A DNA stretch of 64,000 nucleotides from assembly GCA_947497175.1 (NCBI GenBank), contig CANMFM010000006.1, forward strand, positions 372,001 to 436,000, in the 5' to 3' direction. Below the pieces are notes generated by a model. That model did no database searches and was not told the DNA's origin. It worked only from the letters and a program-made list of their open reading frames with translations. Source of the DNA: an uncultured Aquimarina sp. Lineage in GTDB: Bacteria; Bacteroidota; Bacteroidia; Flavobacteriales; Flavobacteriaceae. The translations under genes were made by a program, and so were the position numbers. This document shows, piece by piece, positions 9,240 to 18,379 of this stretch (the first letter of the stretch is position 1; the number at the start of each line of letters is the position of its first letter).

Positions 9240-10001
9240 ATGAAAATTGTAGTATCTCCGGCTAAATCATTGGATTTTGAAACCAAATTACCAACAAAAA
9301 AATATACAGCGCCCGCTTTTCTACCTGAAGCTGAAAAGCTGAATACTGTTTTAAAGAAAAAAACACCTAAAAAACTTTCTGATTTGATGGGGATTAGCGA
9401 TAAATTGGCCCAGCTCAATTGGCAGCGTAACCAAGAGTTTAATCTTCCGTTTACTCCAGAAAATGCAAGACCAGCCGTGTATGCTTTTAATGGAGATGTA
9501 TATATTGGATTAGATGCCTATACCATCCCCGAAGATAAATTAGATTCACTACAAGATAAGCTTAGAATACTATCCGGACTCTATGGGGTTTTAAAACCAT
9601 TAGATTTGATACAGCCATATCGATTAGAAATGGGGACAAAGCTAAAAGTTGGGCAAAAAAATAACTTATATGAGTTTTGGAAGAAAAACTTGACACAACA
9701 ACTCAATGAAGAGTTAGAAGATGACGAGTTATTTGTAAATCTGGCCAGTAATGAATATTTCAGTGTAATTGATACTAAAGCATTAAAAGTACCCGTCATT
9801 ACTCCTCAGTTTAAAGATTGGAAAGGAGATAAGCTAAAGGTGATCAGTTTTTTTGCCAAAAAAGCACGCGGAATGATGGTGCGTTATATCATTGATACTG
9901 GTGCAAAAACTATAGAAGATCTAAAAGGCTTTAATTATGAAGGCTATAGTTTTAGTGAAGAATATACAATCAAACCAGGAGAACTTGTTTTTGTGAGGTA
10001 G
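9240..10001 (+). CDS. yaaA: Peroxide stress protein YaaA (DUF328/UPF0246)
   Basis: 253 residues, full length. Hallmarks are the N-terminal [13 protein letters not shown], then [52 protein letters not shown] and [12 protein letters not shown]. In E. coli YaaA lowers free iron and protects DNA during peroxide stress and binds DNA. It stands alone between the broken VOC gene and the TRAP operon. The stop codon overlaps a 12-base palindrome (AGATACGTATCT) at 10000-10011. Confidence 0.95.
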   Translation: MKIVVSPAKSLDFETKLPTKKYTAPAFLPEAEKLNTVLKKKTPKKLSDLMGISDKLAQLNWQRNQEFNLPFTPENARPAVYAFNGDVYIGLDAYTIPEDKLDSLQDKLRILSGLYGVLKPLDLIQPYRLEMGTKLKVGQKNNLYEFWKKNLTQQLNEELEDDELFVNLASNEYFSVIDTKALKVPVITPQFKDWKGDKLKVISFFAKKARGMMVRYIIDTGAKTIEDLKGFNYEGYSFSEEYTIKPGELVFVR

Positions 10002-10029
10002 ATACGTATCTCAATGTATCTAATTTTAG

Positions 10030-10037
10030 TATCTTCA
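10030..10037 (+). promoter_or_regulatory. Possible -7 element of the TRAP operon
   Basis: TATCTTCA partly matches TAnnTTTG, 30 bases before dctQ. The palindrome AGATACGTATCT (10000-10011) lies just upstream at an operator-like distance, but nothing else supports it. Confidence 0.35.
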
Positions 10038-10067
10038 TCCCAAGTATATACATACACAAATCATTAG

Positions 10068-10571
10068 ATGCAACATATTATAAATGTTCTCGATCGGATT
10101 GGAGAAAAAATAGGGTCTGTCGTTAGTTGGATTGCTGTCTTGCTAGCAATTGTTATTGGTTTGGATGTAATTATTCGTTACGTTTTTCAGTTTACTTATG
10201 TTTGGATCATCGAGATAGAAATATATGCGTTTGGAATGATGTTTCTATTGGCTTCGGGGTATACCTTTAAATATGAAAAACACGTTCGCGTCGATGTTTT
10301 TTACGCAAAACTCTCTAAAAAAAGAAAAGCGTGGATTGATCTTGTTGGCGGAGTTTGTTTGTTAGTGCCGTGGTGTTATGTGGTTATCGTATCCTCGTGG
10401 TATTACGGACTGGCTTCTTTTTTAATAAAAGAAAGTTCGCCGCAACCAGGAGGTTTACCCGCGTTATTTGTACTTAAATTTTGTATCACTTTGGGGTTTG
10501 TTTTTCTTCTGATTCAGGGAGTGTCTCACATGCTCAAATCAATTCAAATTATTTTCAATAAAGATATGTAA
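10068..10571 (+). CDS. dctQ: TRAP transporter small permease (DctQ)
   Basis: 167 residues, four transmembrane helices, matching the DctQ family. The motif VIIRYVFQFTYVWIIEIEIYAFGMMFLLASGYTFKYEKHVRVDVFY is the conserved helix 2-3 core. DctQ is the small integral subunit that pairs with DctM in sodium-driven import of carboxylate-type substrates. Its stop overlaps the dctM start by one base (TAATG), indicating translational coupling. Confidence 0.93.
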   Translation: MQHIINVLDRIGEKIGSVVSWIAVLLAIVIGLDVIIRYVFQFTYVWIIEIEIYAFGMMFLLASGYTFKYEKHVRVDVFYAKLSKKRKAWIDLVGGVCLLVPWCYVVIVSSWYYGLASFLIKESSPQPGGLPALFVLKFCITLGFVFLLIQGVSHMLKSIQIIFNKDM

Positions 10572-11917
10572 TGGAATATTTAGCAATCATACTATTTGTG
10601 ATCATTTTCATTCTTATCCTTAGAGGATACCCGGTCGCATTTACCTTAGGAGGGATTTCAGTAGCTTTTGCATTTGGGGTATCTATTTTTGCTCCAGAAG
10701 CTTTTCAGATGTCAACATTTTATTTACTTCCTTCCAGAATTATGGGAGTAGTTAATAATTATGTGCTCATGGCTGTTACTCTATTTATTTTTATGGGCAT
10801 TATGCTAGAGAAATCTGGATTAGCACAAAGTTTATTAGAAACGATGGCTATGATGTTTGGTCGTGTACGAGGAGGATTGGCTATCTCAGTAGTTATTGTC
10901 GGAGCTTTGTTAGCTGCATCTACTGGTATTGTAGGGGCCACAGTGGTTACCATGGGGCTGATCAGTTTACCTACCATGTTAAAAAGAGGATATAAGACCG
11001 AGCTGGCAACTGGGGTAATTGCTTCTTCAGGAACTTTAGGGCAAATTATTCCCCCTTCAATAGTTTTAGTTTTATTGGCAGATACGATTAACAGTTCATC
11101 ACGAGGATCAGCTTCTGTTGATGTAGGAGCGCTGTTTTCGGCAGCTTTACTTCCTGGAATATTGCTGGTTGGATTGTATATTATCTATATTTTATTAAAA
11201 TCTTTTATTCACAAAGAAGATGCTCCCAGCATTCCGGCAGAAGAAATCAAGCGGTTTAGGGGGGATCATTTTATCTCTAAGATCCTTAAGGTGCTGTTTT
11301 TGCCAATACTATTGATTATTTTGGTTTTAGGGTCAATCTTTACGGGTATTGCTTCTCCTACTGAAGCTTCAGCCATTGGTGCCATAGGTGCTACGGTATT
11401 AACATTAATTCAGAAGAAATTTTCGTTCAAAATACTAAAAGAAGTAGCACAAGAGACAACCAAATTAACCTCGATGGTATTTTTTATCCTTTTAGGAGCT
11501 ACTACATTTACTTTGGTGTTTAGGAGTTTAGGTGGAGATGCTTATCTTCAGGAATTAATCATGTCATCTAACCTGACCCCATTGCTATTTTTGTTATTGG
11601 TGATGGTGGTCGTTTTTATTGCAGGTTTTTTTATTGATTTTATAGAAATTGTATTCATCATAGTTCCGGTAGTAACACCAGTTTTTAATGCTTTTGATAT
11701 GAACATGCTTTGGGTTGGGGTTTTAATAGCACTAAACCTACAGACATCATTTTTAACGCCCCCTTTTGGATTTGCATTATTCTATCTTAAAGGAGTAGCC
11801 CCAGAAAGTGTAAAAACCAGTCAAATTTATAGAGGAATTATTCCTTTTATTATTATTCAGTTATTAATAGTTGGCTTAGTTATGTTTTTTCCTGAAATTA
11901 TTTTTATTTCAGAATAA
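10571..11917 (+). CDS. dctM: TRAP transporter large permease (DctM)
   Basis: 448 residues with about 12 hydrophobic segments. Family marks: PVAFTLGGISVAFAFG, PLFIFMG-type sequence near residue 75, GASTGIVGATVVTMGLISLPTMLKRGY, the substrate loop ASSGTLGQIIPPSIVLVLLAD, and GIASPTEASAIGAIGA. This is the ion-coupled translocating subunit. Middle gene of dctQ-dctM-dctP; 23 bases separate it from dctP. Confidence 0.95.
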   Translation: MEYLAIILFVIIFILILRGYPVAFTLGGISVAFAFGVSIFAPEAFQMSTFYLLPSRIMGVVNNYVLMAVTLFIFMGIMLEKSGLAQSLLETMAMMFGRVRGGLAISVVIVGALLAASTGIVGATVVTMGLISLPTMLKRGYKTELATGVIASSGTLGQIIPPSIVLVLLADTINSSSRGSASVDVGALFSAALLPGILLVGLYIIYILLKSFIHKEDAPSIPAEEIKRFRGDHFISKILKVLFLPILLIILVLGSIFTGIASPTEASAIGAIGATVLTLIQKKFSFKILKEVAQETTKLTSMVFFILLGATTFTLVFRSLGGDAYLQELIMSSNLTPLLFLLLVMVVVFIAGFFIDFIEIVFIIVPVVTPVFNAFDMNMLWVGVLIALNLQTSFLTPPFGFALFYLKGVAPESVKTSQIYRGIIPFIIIQLLIVGLVMFFPEIIFISE

Positions 11918-11940
11918 AAGAGCTACAAAATATATACTAA

Positions 11941-13083
11941 ATGAAGTTTATTAATTTCTTTCAAATCCGAACAAATATTATTTCTAAACCTAGGGTTTTG
12001 ATGGTTGCAGGAGTGTTATTTGTTTCTTGCCTGGGGGATCCTCCGGCGAGCATGATGAATACGAATTCATACGATGTAGCAAAACCTGATAAGATTTTTT
12101 ATTGGAAAATGACAACAACCTGGCCTCCTAATTTTCCAGTAGTAGGAGAAGTTGCAGAAAAATATTCAAAATGGGTAGATGAGTTAACCAACGGTCAGAT
12201 CAAAATCAAAGTATATGGAGGAGGAGAATTAGTACCGCCATTAGAAGCTTTTGATGCAGTTTCTGCAGGTTCCATTGAAATGGGGTGTGGCGCAGCGTAC
12301 TATTGGGCAGGAAAAACCCCAGCCGCACAATTTTTCGCAGCGGTTCCTTTTGGAATGAATAGCCAGCAGATTACCTCTTGGTTAGAGACCGGAGGCGGCT
12401 ATCAGCTTTGGAAGAAAACGTATGCAAAATTTAATCTTGTGCCCTTCATGGGTGGCAACACCGGAGTGCAGATGGGGGGATGGTTTAATAAAGAGATTAC
12501 TACTATAGAAGATTTTAAAGGATTAAAGATGCGATTGCCCGGTATTGGAGGTAAAGTTCTTGAAAAAGCAGGTGGAGCTGCTGTTTTGGTGGCCGGCAGT
12601 GAGGTGTATACAAGCTTAGAACGAGGTGTTATTGACGCTACAGAATGGATAGGGCCATATCATGACTATAAAATGGGATTTCATAAAATTGCAAAGTATT
12701 ACTATACTCCAGGATGGCATGAAACGGGATCGCAGTTAGAATTTTTTATCAATAAAAATTTATATGATGGTTTGCCGACTCACTTGCAAGCAGCACTCGA
12801 AGCAGCCTCTAAACGTGCACAGGTTTGGGTATTAGCAGAGTTTGATAAACAAAATGGTATTTATTTGGATAAATTGGTGAATGAAGAAGGAGTAGAGATT
12901 CGAGAATTTTCTAATGAAACTCTTGAAGCATTACGTGGATACACAGATGAAGCTATACAAGAAATGATTGAAGATGATCCTTTATCCAAAGAAGTATATG
13001 AAAGTTATGCTGATTTTCAGAAACAAATATCAAAATGGTCAGAAGTGACTGAGAAAGCCTACTACAACAAAATACAGAAGTAA
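11941..13083 (+). CDS. dctP: TRAP transporter substrate-binding lipoprotein (DctP)
   Basis: 380 residues. A hydrophobic signal ends VLFVSC, so the protein is probably a lipoprotein rather than a free periplasmic receptor. DctP-family core: WKMTTTWPPNFPVVGEVAEKYSKWVDELTNGQIKIKVYGGGELVPP, GSIEMGCGAAYYWAGKTPA, FKGLKMRLPGIGGKVLEKAG, YTSLERGVIDATEWIGP. The TTWPP start and EWIGP resemble the branch that binds 2-oxoacids in TakP, but the ligand arginine cannot be assigned without a structure. It completes a one-system operon. Confidence 0.93.
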   Translation: MKFINFFQIRTNIISKPRVLMVAGVLFVSCLGDPPASMMNTNSYDVAKPDKIFYWKMTTTWPPNFPVVGEVAEKYSKWVDELTNGQIKIKVYGGGELVPPLEAFDAVSAGSIEMGCGAAYYWAGKTPAAQFFAAVPFGMNSQQITSWLETGGGYQLWKKTYAKFNLVPFMGGNTGVQMGGWFNKEITTIEDFKGLKMRLPGIGGKVLEKAGGAAVLVAGSEVYTSLERGVIDATEWIGPYHDYKMGFHKIAKYYYTPGWHETGSQLEFFINKNLYDGLPTHLQAALEAASKRAQVWVLAEFDKQNGIYLDKLVNEEGVEIREFSNETLEALRGYTDEAIQEMIEDDPLSKEVYESYADFQKQISKWSEVTEKAYYNKIQK

Positions 13084-13163
13084 ATTGAATTGAGCTACTA
13101 TGATCACGTCCTATGTACGAGAATATTTCCGTAGGTATATATTTAAATTAAATTAATAGAGAA

Positions 13164-13634
13164 ATGAATACAAGGATGGTGTATAATTCAAGAATAACTC
13201 AGGGTATTCATTATCTGAGTTTCATCATATTTACTGTTCTTGTAATCGCTATTATTTATTGGGCCGTAAAAATATATAGAGAAGATGATACGCGTTTATC
13301 CCTGGTAGTTTTACTTATACCTCTTACATTTTTTGGCTGCAGGATTTATATGAATTCTTTATTGTTAAAATATCTTCCGGCCAGGTTTACCTATACCGAA
13401 ACAAACTGTATCGTTACTTTGAGAGGTAATTCTACTCAATATCTATGGTCAGAAGTATCAAAGGTTAGCATTATCCGTTCCAGTTTGAGTGAACTTTTAC
13501 TGTTATATAACGCTGAAGGAACATGTATTTATGCCGCTAATCGTAAAACCAATAAAGCCTATAGATATTTAGAGGATTTCATTATGAGCGAAAAGAAAGT
13601 AAGTAATGTGAGTAAGGTTTATCTTATTTTTTAA
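13164..13634 (+). CDS. Two-helix membrane protein, PH-like tail, unknown function
   Basis: 156 residues. Two hydrophobic segments at about 15-35 and 46-62 are followed by a soluble domain with a beta pattern (RFTYTETNCIVTLRG, YLWSEVSKVSIIRSSLSELLLLYN) like a small bacterial PH-like domain. Not recognised by name. It follows the TRAP operon by 80 bases but probably has its own transcript, ending at the terminator 13637-13682. Confidence 0.65.
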   Translation: MNTRMVYNSRITQGIHYLSFIIFTVLVIAIIYWAVKIYREDDTRLSLVVLLIPLTFFGCRIYMNSLLLKYLPARFTYTETNCIVTLRGNSTQYLWSEVSKVSIIRSSLSELLLLYNAEGTCIYAANRKTNKAYRYLEDFIMSEKKVSNVSKVYLIF

Positions 13635-13636
13635 AT

Positions 13637-13682
13637 AAAAAGCAACTTGCTTTAATTCTTGAATTAAAGCAAGTTGCTTTTT
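13637..13682. terminator. Strong bidirectional terminator
   Basis: A perfect 22-bp inverted repeat (arms 13637-13658 and 13661-13682, 2-base loop) with A and T runs at the ends. It sits exactly between two convergent genes and can serve both strands. Confidence 0.95.
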
Positions 13683-13694
13683 AGTTATTCTTAA

Positions 13695-14531
13695 TTAAAG
13701 TTCAATAGTTGTTTCGTTACCTTCACTATCGGTTTGTACCGCAATGTTGTCACAGGTTCCATCACCATAATTTAATGTTATGACTTCACTGTTTTGGGCA
13801 GTTACAATTACCCCACTTACCGTATATGCACATCCTCGTTCGTTGCGCAACGGAGTTGTGATTTCTACACTATATCGATCACCATTATTGAACTGTGTTA
13901 CACTATTTCCTGAGGTGAGTTTGTAATATTCAGAATCTTGAGGATTGTCAGGATTTGGTTCGAAGAATGTTTCTTTTGCAAAATTAGAGTCGCTGGTTGC
14001 AGTAAGTCCATCTGCCCACGCAAAAGAAAAGTTAGTGTTCGTAGAAAACACAATGTTTCCAGTGTCACTTCTAAACGTATACGTTTTAAGTGCGTTTCCA
14101 CTTATGGCGATATCCTTGTATACAATATTTTCAAGAGTAAAGAGAATTTCAACCTTATTTTCAGTGTCTAACGTAATGGCAAAACTCATACGAATACTAC
14201 CCGAAATAGATTCTCCATTAACTTCGCAGCTATCACCAAAATCAATCAAGATCGTACGAATATTATTGACTACTTCTGAAGTAATCGTGGCACAATCAAT
14301 CATTTTGTTTTCAAAATTTCGAGTTGCTCTTAAAAGGCCGGATTCTGTGCTAAAAACATCCTCAACCACAGCGTCGATTTCAGAATTTGCAGTTGAAACG
14401 TCTTCATATTCTTTTGCTGTAGTAACCTGAGCGACTGGTATTTGTACTTCGTTGTCGTCATCTTTACAGCCCGTTAAGAGCGTACTTACCACAAAAAACA
14501 AGCTTAAAAAAGCTCTAACTTTATTTTTCAT
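13695..14531 (-). CDS. Lipoprotein of unknown function
   Basis: 278 residues. Signal peptide with a clear lipobox LLTGC followed by KDDDN, a negatively charged start typical of exported Bacteroidota lipoproteins. The mature part is beta-rich with no recognised domain: repeated strands of the type GNALKTYTFRSDTGNIVFSTNTNFSFAW and a late pair of cysteines (CAYTVSG and GDGTCDN). It ends at the shared terminator. Function unknown. Confidence 0.75.
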   Translation of the reverse strand: MKNKVRAFLSLFFVVSTLLTGCKDDDNEVQIPVAQVTTAKEYEDVSTANSEIDAVVEDVFSTESGLLRATRNFENKMIDCATITSEVVNNIRTILIDFGDSCEVNGESISGSIRMSFAITLDTENKVEILFTLENIVYKDIAISGNALKTYTFRSDTGNIVFSTNTNFSFAWADGLTATSDSNFAKETFFEPNPDNPQDSEYYKLTSGNSVTQFNNGDRYSVEITTPLRNERGCAYTVSGVIVTAQNSEVITLNYGDGTCDNIAVQTDSEGNETTIEL

Positions 14532-14717
14532 ATGTATAAAATTAATAAGTTAATAAAAAATTGAAGGTGGTTACTTTAATACAACAACGGTAAGGATATA
14601 CGTAATCTTGTCTTTGGTTTAGTTAATAAATGTTAAGTTTATGTTAGAATTAAACGATTTGTTAGACAAAAAAATCACAATATAGATCGTTTATGCTTAT
14701 ATATTTTAAGTATTCTA

Positions 14718-14748
14718 TTGCAAAGAAGGTTTCTTATCGATATCTTCG
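14718..14748 (+). promoter_or_regulatory. Promoter of pyruvate carboxylase
   Basis: TTG at 14718-14720 and TATCTTCG at 14741-14748 are separated by 20 bases, close to the Bacteroidota consensus TTG-N19/20-TAnnTTTG. The expected start is near 14755, giving a leader of about 38 bases. Confidence 0.7.
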
Positions 14749-14792
14749 CAGCGAATGTTCGCTAAAAACGATTTAAACTCAAAATTTAAAGT

Positions 14793-17700
14793 ATGCAAAT
14801 AAAAAAGGTTTTAGTCGCCAATCGAGGTGAGATAGCAATTAGGATTTTTAGAGCCTGTACAGAGATTGGTCTGCAAACGGTAGGGATTTATACCTACGAA
14901 GATCGATATTCGTTGCATAGATACAAGGCGGATGAAGCGTATCAGATTGGAGAAAATCACGAGCCGTTAAAACCATACTTGAATATTGAGGCTATTATAA
15001 AAGTTGCTAAAAAAAACAATGTTGATGCCATTCATCCCGGTTATGGTTTTTTATCAGAAAATGCAGAATTTGCGAAACAATGTGAAGAAAATGATATTAT
15101 TTTTATTGGACCCAAAGTTTCTGTTCTCAGGTCATTAGGAGATAAAATTACGGCCAAAAAAGTAGCTATAGACAATGATATCCCTATTATTCAAAGCAAT
15201 AAAGAGGATTTGTTAGATATAAAAATCGCTATAAAGGAAGCTAAGAGAATTGGATTTCCAGTAATGCTTAAAGCAGCATCGGGTGGAGGTGGTCGTGGTA
15301 TGCGTGTCATTCGAAATGAAGAAGAACTCGAAAAAGCATTCCCCGAATCTCGTAGAGAGGCATTAAATGCCTTTGGTGATGATACCGTATTTCTTGAAAA
15401 ATTTGTAGAAAACCCTAAGCATATAGAAATACAAATCGTTGCAGATCATCATGGCAATATGGTACATCTGTTTGAACGGGATTGTTCTGTACAACGACGA
15501 TATCAAAAAGTAATCGAATATGCTCCTTCCTATGGGCTTGCAGAACAAATAAAACAAGATCTGTATACCTATGCACTTACCATTTGCAGGGCAGTAGATT
15601 ATAACAATATTGGAACAGTAGAATTCTTGGTAGATGATGACGGCAGTATTTACTTTATTGAAGTTAATCCAAGGGTGCAAGTAGAACATACCGTTACCGA
15701 AATTGTAACAGGTATAGATCTAATTAAAGCGCAGATATTTATTGCAGGAGGGTATAAATTATCTGATAAACAAATAAAAATAGAACGTCAGGAAAGTTTA
15801 AAAATAAATGGATTTGCAGTACAATGTAGAATTACTACAGAAGATCCTGAGAATGATTTTAAACCTGACTATGGCACTATAACCACGTACCGTAGTGCAT
15901 CTGGATTTGGGATTCGATTAGATGCAGGAAGCGTATATCAGGGAGTAACTATTTCTCCATTCTTTGACTCAATGTTAGTTAAAGTTTCGGCCAATAGTAG
16001 AACATTGGATGGAGCATGTCGAAAAATGCGAAGGGCGTTATCTGAATTTAGAATTAGAGGAGTAAAAACCAATATGCCATTTCTGGATAACATTTTGCAA
16101 CACGAAACATTTAGAACCGGTAAGACTACAGTAAACTTTATCCAGAATACAAAATCTTTATTTACCATAAAAGAATCTCGAAACCGAGCGACAAAATTGG
16201 TCAATTTTTTGGGAGAAGTTATTGTTAATGGTAATCCCGATGTCAAGAAAATAGATCCTAATAAAACATTTGTTGTACCCAAAATTCCAAAATTTGATGA
16301 GAATGGAGCTTTTCCTGAAGGGACCAAAAATCTTCTAACCGAATTAGGACCGGAAAAGTTTTCAGAGTGGTTAAAAAATGAAAAGAAAGTACATTTTACC
16401 GATACCACAATGCGAGATGCTCACCAGAGTTTGTTGGCTACACGCATGCGAACTTACGATATGCTAAAAGTGGCCGAAGGATTTGCCAAAAACCATCCAG
16501 AGGTATTTAGTATGGAAGTATGGGGAGGAGCAACCTTCGATGTGTGCCTGAGATTCCTTAATGAAAATCCGTGGGAGCGATTGCGATCATTGCGTAAAGC
16601 TATGCCTAATCTTTTATTGCAAATGCTCATTCGTGGATCTAACGGAGTAGGGTATACAGCATATCCTGATAATCTGGTGGGTAAATTTGTTGAACAATCC
16701 TGGGAGAATGGTGTGGATGTTTTTAGGATTTTTGATTCGCTTAATTGGATGAAATCTATCGCGCCTTGTATCGAACATGTACGTACAAGAACCCAGGGGC
16801 TTGCCGAAGGGTCACTATGCTACACCGGAGATATTTTAGATCCGAAACGAACAAAATATACGCTTGATTATTATATTCAGTTAGCAAAAGATATTGAAAA
16901 TGCAGGGGCCCATATCTTAGGAATAAAAGATATGGCAGGTTTATTAAAACCCTATGCAGCTTTTGAATTGGTATCAGCTTTAAAATCCGAAATTAATATT
17001 CCGATTCATCTGCACACCCATGATACGTCATCAGTACAACCAGCTACCTATCTTAAGGCTATCGAGGCTGGAGTAGATGTAGTAGATGTGGCTTTGGGGG
17101 GGCTGTCAGGACTAACCTCACAACCTAACTTTAATGCAATAATAGAAATGTTGCGATTTCATGAGCGAGAAAATAAAATGGATATCTCGAGTCTGAATCA
17201 ATACTCAAACTATTGGGAAGCTGTTCGGGAATATTACTATGTTTTTGAATCTGGACTAAAAGCAGGAACAGGAGAAGTATACCAGCACGAAATCCCCGGA
17301 GGGCAATATTCTAATCTAAAACCACAAGCACAAGCATTGGGCTTATCTGATCGTTTTCATGAGATCACCAGGATGTATGGAGAAGTAAACAAACTCTTTG
17401 GTGATATTGTAAAAGTAACCCCTAGTTCTAAAGTAGTTGGGGATATGGCACAATATCTGGTTAGTAATAATCTTACGATTGAAGATGTAAAAGAAAGAGG
17501 AGAAACGATTTCTTTTCCGCAATCTGTAATGAGTTTTTTCAAAGGAGAATTAGGGCAGCCTGTTGGTGGATTCCCAAAAGCAGTACAAAAATCGGTTTTA
17601 AAGGATCAAAAACCTTTTACTAATCGTCCAAATGCTCATTTAGAACCTGTTGATTTTGAAACCGAATTTCAAGATTTTGTAAAAGTATATAAAAAAGGAA

Positions 17701-18245
17701 TGGGGCGCGAATTGGATATTACCGATTTCTTATCGTATAAATTGTACCCAAAAGTATTTACAGGAGCTTATAACCATCATTTGAAATATGGTAATGTAAT
17801 GAATATCCCAACCAAAAACTTTTTTTACGGGATGTCTCCCGAAGAAGAAATCATTGTCAAGCTTGATCAGGGAAAAACATTATTGGTACAATTAATTTCA
17901 ATAGGAGAACCAAATGAAGAAGGTAAAGTAACCGTGTTCTTTAAAGTCAATGGTCAGACTCGTAATGTAGTTGTTCAGGATAGCGCTGTCAAAGTAGATA
18001 AAGTTTTACATGCAAAAGTAGATAAAGGAGATGCCAAACAAATAGGAGCTCCTTTACAAGGTTCATTATCTTCGGTATTAGTAAAAACAGGGCAAGAAAT
18101 CAAAAAGAATGAGCCTTTGTTTATCATCGAAGCAATGAAAATGGAAACTACCATTACAGCCAATAATGATGCGGTAGTTAAGAAAATAGTACTGAAACCA
18201 GGTACTATGGTAGAGGCTGATGACTTGATTATTACATTAAAATAA
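14793..18245 (+). CDS. pyc: Pyruvate carboxylase
   Basis: 1150 residues, full-length single-chain enzyme. Order: biotin carboxylase with ATP-grasp (VLVANRGEIAIRIFRAC at the start, KAASGGGGRGMRV, IEVNPRVQVEHTVTE); HMG-lyase-like carboxyltransferase from about 530 (FTDTTMRDAHQSLLATRMRTYDML, GVDVFRIFDSLNW, HLHTHDT); C-terminal biotinyl domain with EAMKMET, biotin on Lys1116. It converts pyruvate, bicarbonate and ATP to oxaloacetate, refilling the TCA cycle. Own promoter and terminator. Confidence 0.98.
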   Translation: MQIKKVLVANRGEIAIRIFRACTEIGLQTVGIYTYEDRYSLHRYKADEAYQIGENHEPLKPYLNIEAIIKVAKKNNVDAIHPGYGFLSENAEFAKQCEENDIIFIGPKVSVLRSLGDKITAKKVAIDNDIPIIQSNKEDLLDIKIAIKEAKRIGFPVMLKAASGGGGRGMRVIRNEEELEKAFPESRREALNAFGDDTVFLEKFVENPKHIEIQIVADHHGNMVHLFERDCSVQRRYQKVIEYAPSYGLAEQIKQDLYTYALTICRAVDYNNIGTVEFLVDDDGSIYFIEVNPRVQVEHTVTEIVTGIDLIKAQIFIAGGYKLSDKQIKIERQESLKINGFAVQCRITTEDPENDFKPDYGTITTYRSASGFGIRLDAGSVYQGVTISPFFDSMLVKVSANSRTLDGACRKMRRALSEFRIRGVKTNMPFLDNILQHETFRTGKTTVNFIQNTKSLFTIKESRNRATKLVNFLGEVIVNGNPDVKKIDPNKTFVVPKIPKFDENGAFPEGTKNLLTELGPEKFSEWLKNEKKVHFTDTTMRDAHQSLLATRMRTYDMLKVAEGFAKNHPEVFSMEVWGGATFDVCLRFLNENPWERLRSLRKAMPNLLLQMLIRGSNGVGYTAYPDNLVGKFVEQSWENGVDVFRIFDSLNWMKSIAPCIEHVRTRTQGLAEGSLCYTGDILDPKRTKYTLDYYIQLAKDIENAGAHILGIKDMAGLLKPYAAFELVSALKSEINIPIHLHTHDTSSVQPATYLKAIEAGVDVVDVALGGLSGLTSQPNFNAIIEMLRFHERENKMDISSLNQYSNYWEAVREYYYVFESGLKAGTGEVYQHEIPGGQYSNLKPQAQALGLSDRFHEITRMYGEVNKLFGDIVKVTPSSKVVGDMAQYLVSNNLTIEDVKERGETISFPQSVMSFFKGELGQPVGGFPKAVQKSVLKDQKPFTNRPNAHLEPVDFETEFQDFVKVYKKGMGRELDITDFLSYKLYPKVFTGAYNHHLKYGNVMNIPTKNFFYGMSPEEEIIVKLDQGKTLLVQLISIGEPNEEGKVTVFFKVNGQTRNVVVQDSAVKVDKVLHAKVDKGDAKQIGAPLQGSLSSVLVKTGQEIKKNEPLFIIEAMKMETTITANNDAVVKKIVLKPGTMVEADDLIITLK

Positions 18246-18254
18246 TTTTATAAT

Positions 18255-18281
18255 CCTCACAGGTTTTTGAAACTTGTGAGG
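18255..18281 (+). terminator. Terminator of pyc
   Basis: CCTCACAGGTTT pairs with GAAACTTGTGAGG-type sequence (12-bp stem with one G-T pair), followed by TCTTTTT. Confidence 0.88.
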
Positions 18282-18379
18282 TCTTTTTACCTCGCTCAGC
18301 CTCTATACTGCTTATCGTTCCCCTTTGTAGTTTAGAAAATCTTTCTATTTTTACAATATATTAACATCCCCGGGAAACA

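Noticed and set aside
10000-10011. AGATACGTATCT palindrome as the TRAP operator
   Set aside because: A single 12-base palindrome overlapping a stop codon with no second copy; recorded only as a note.
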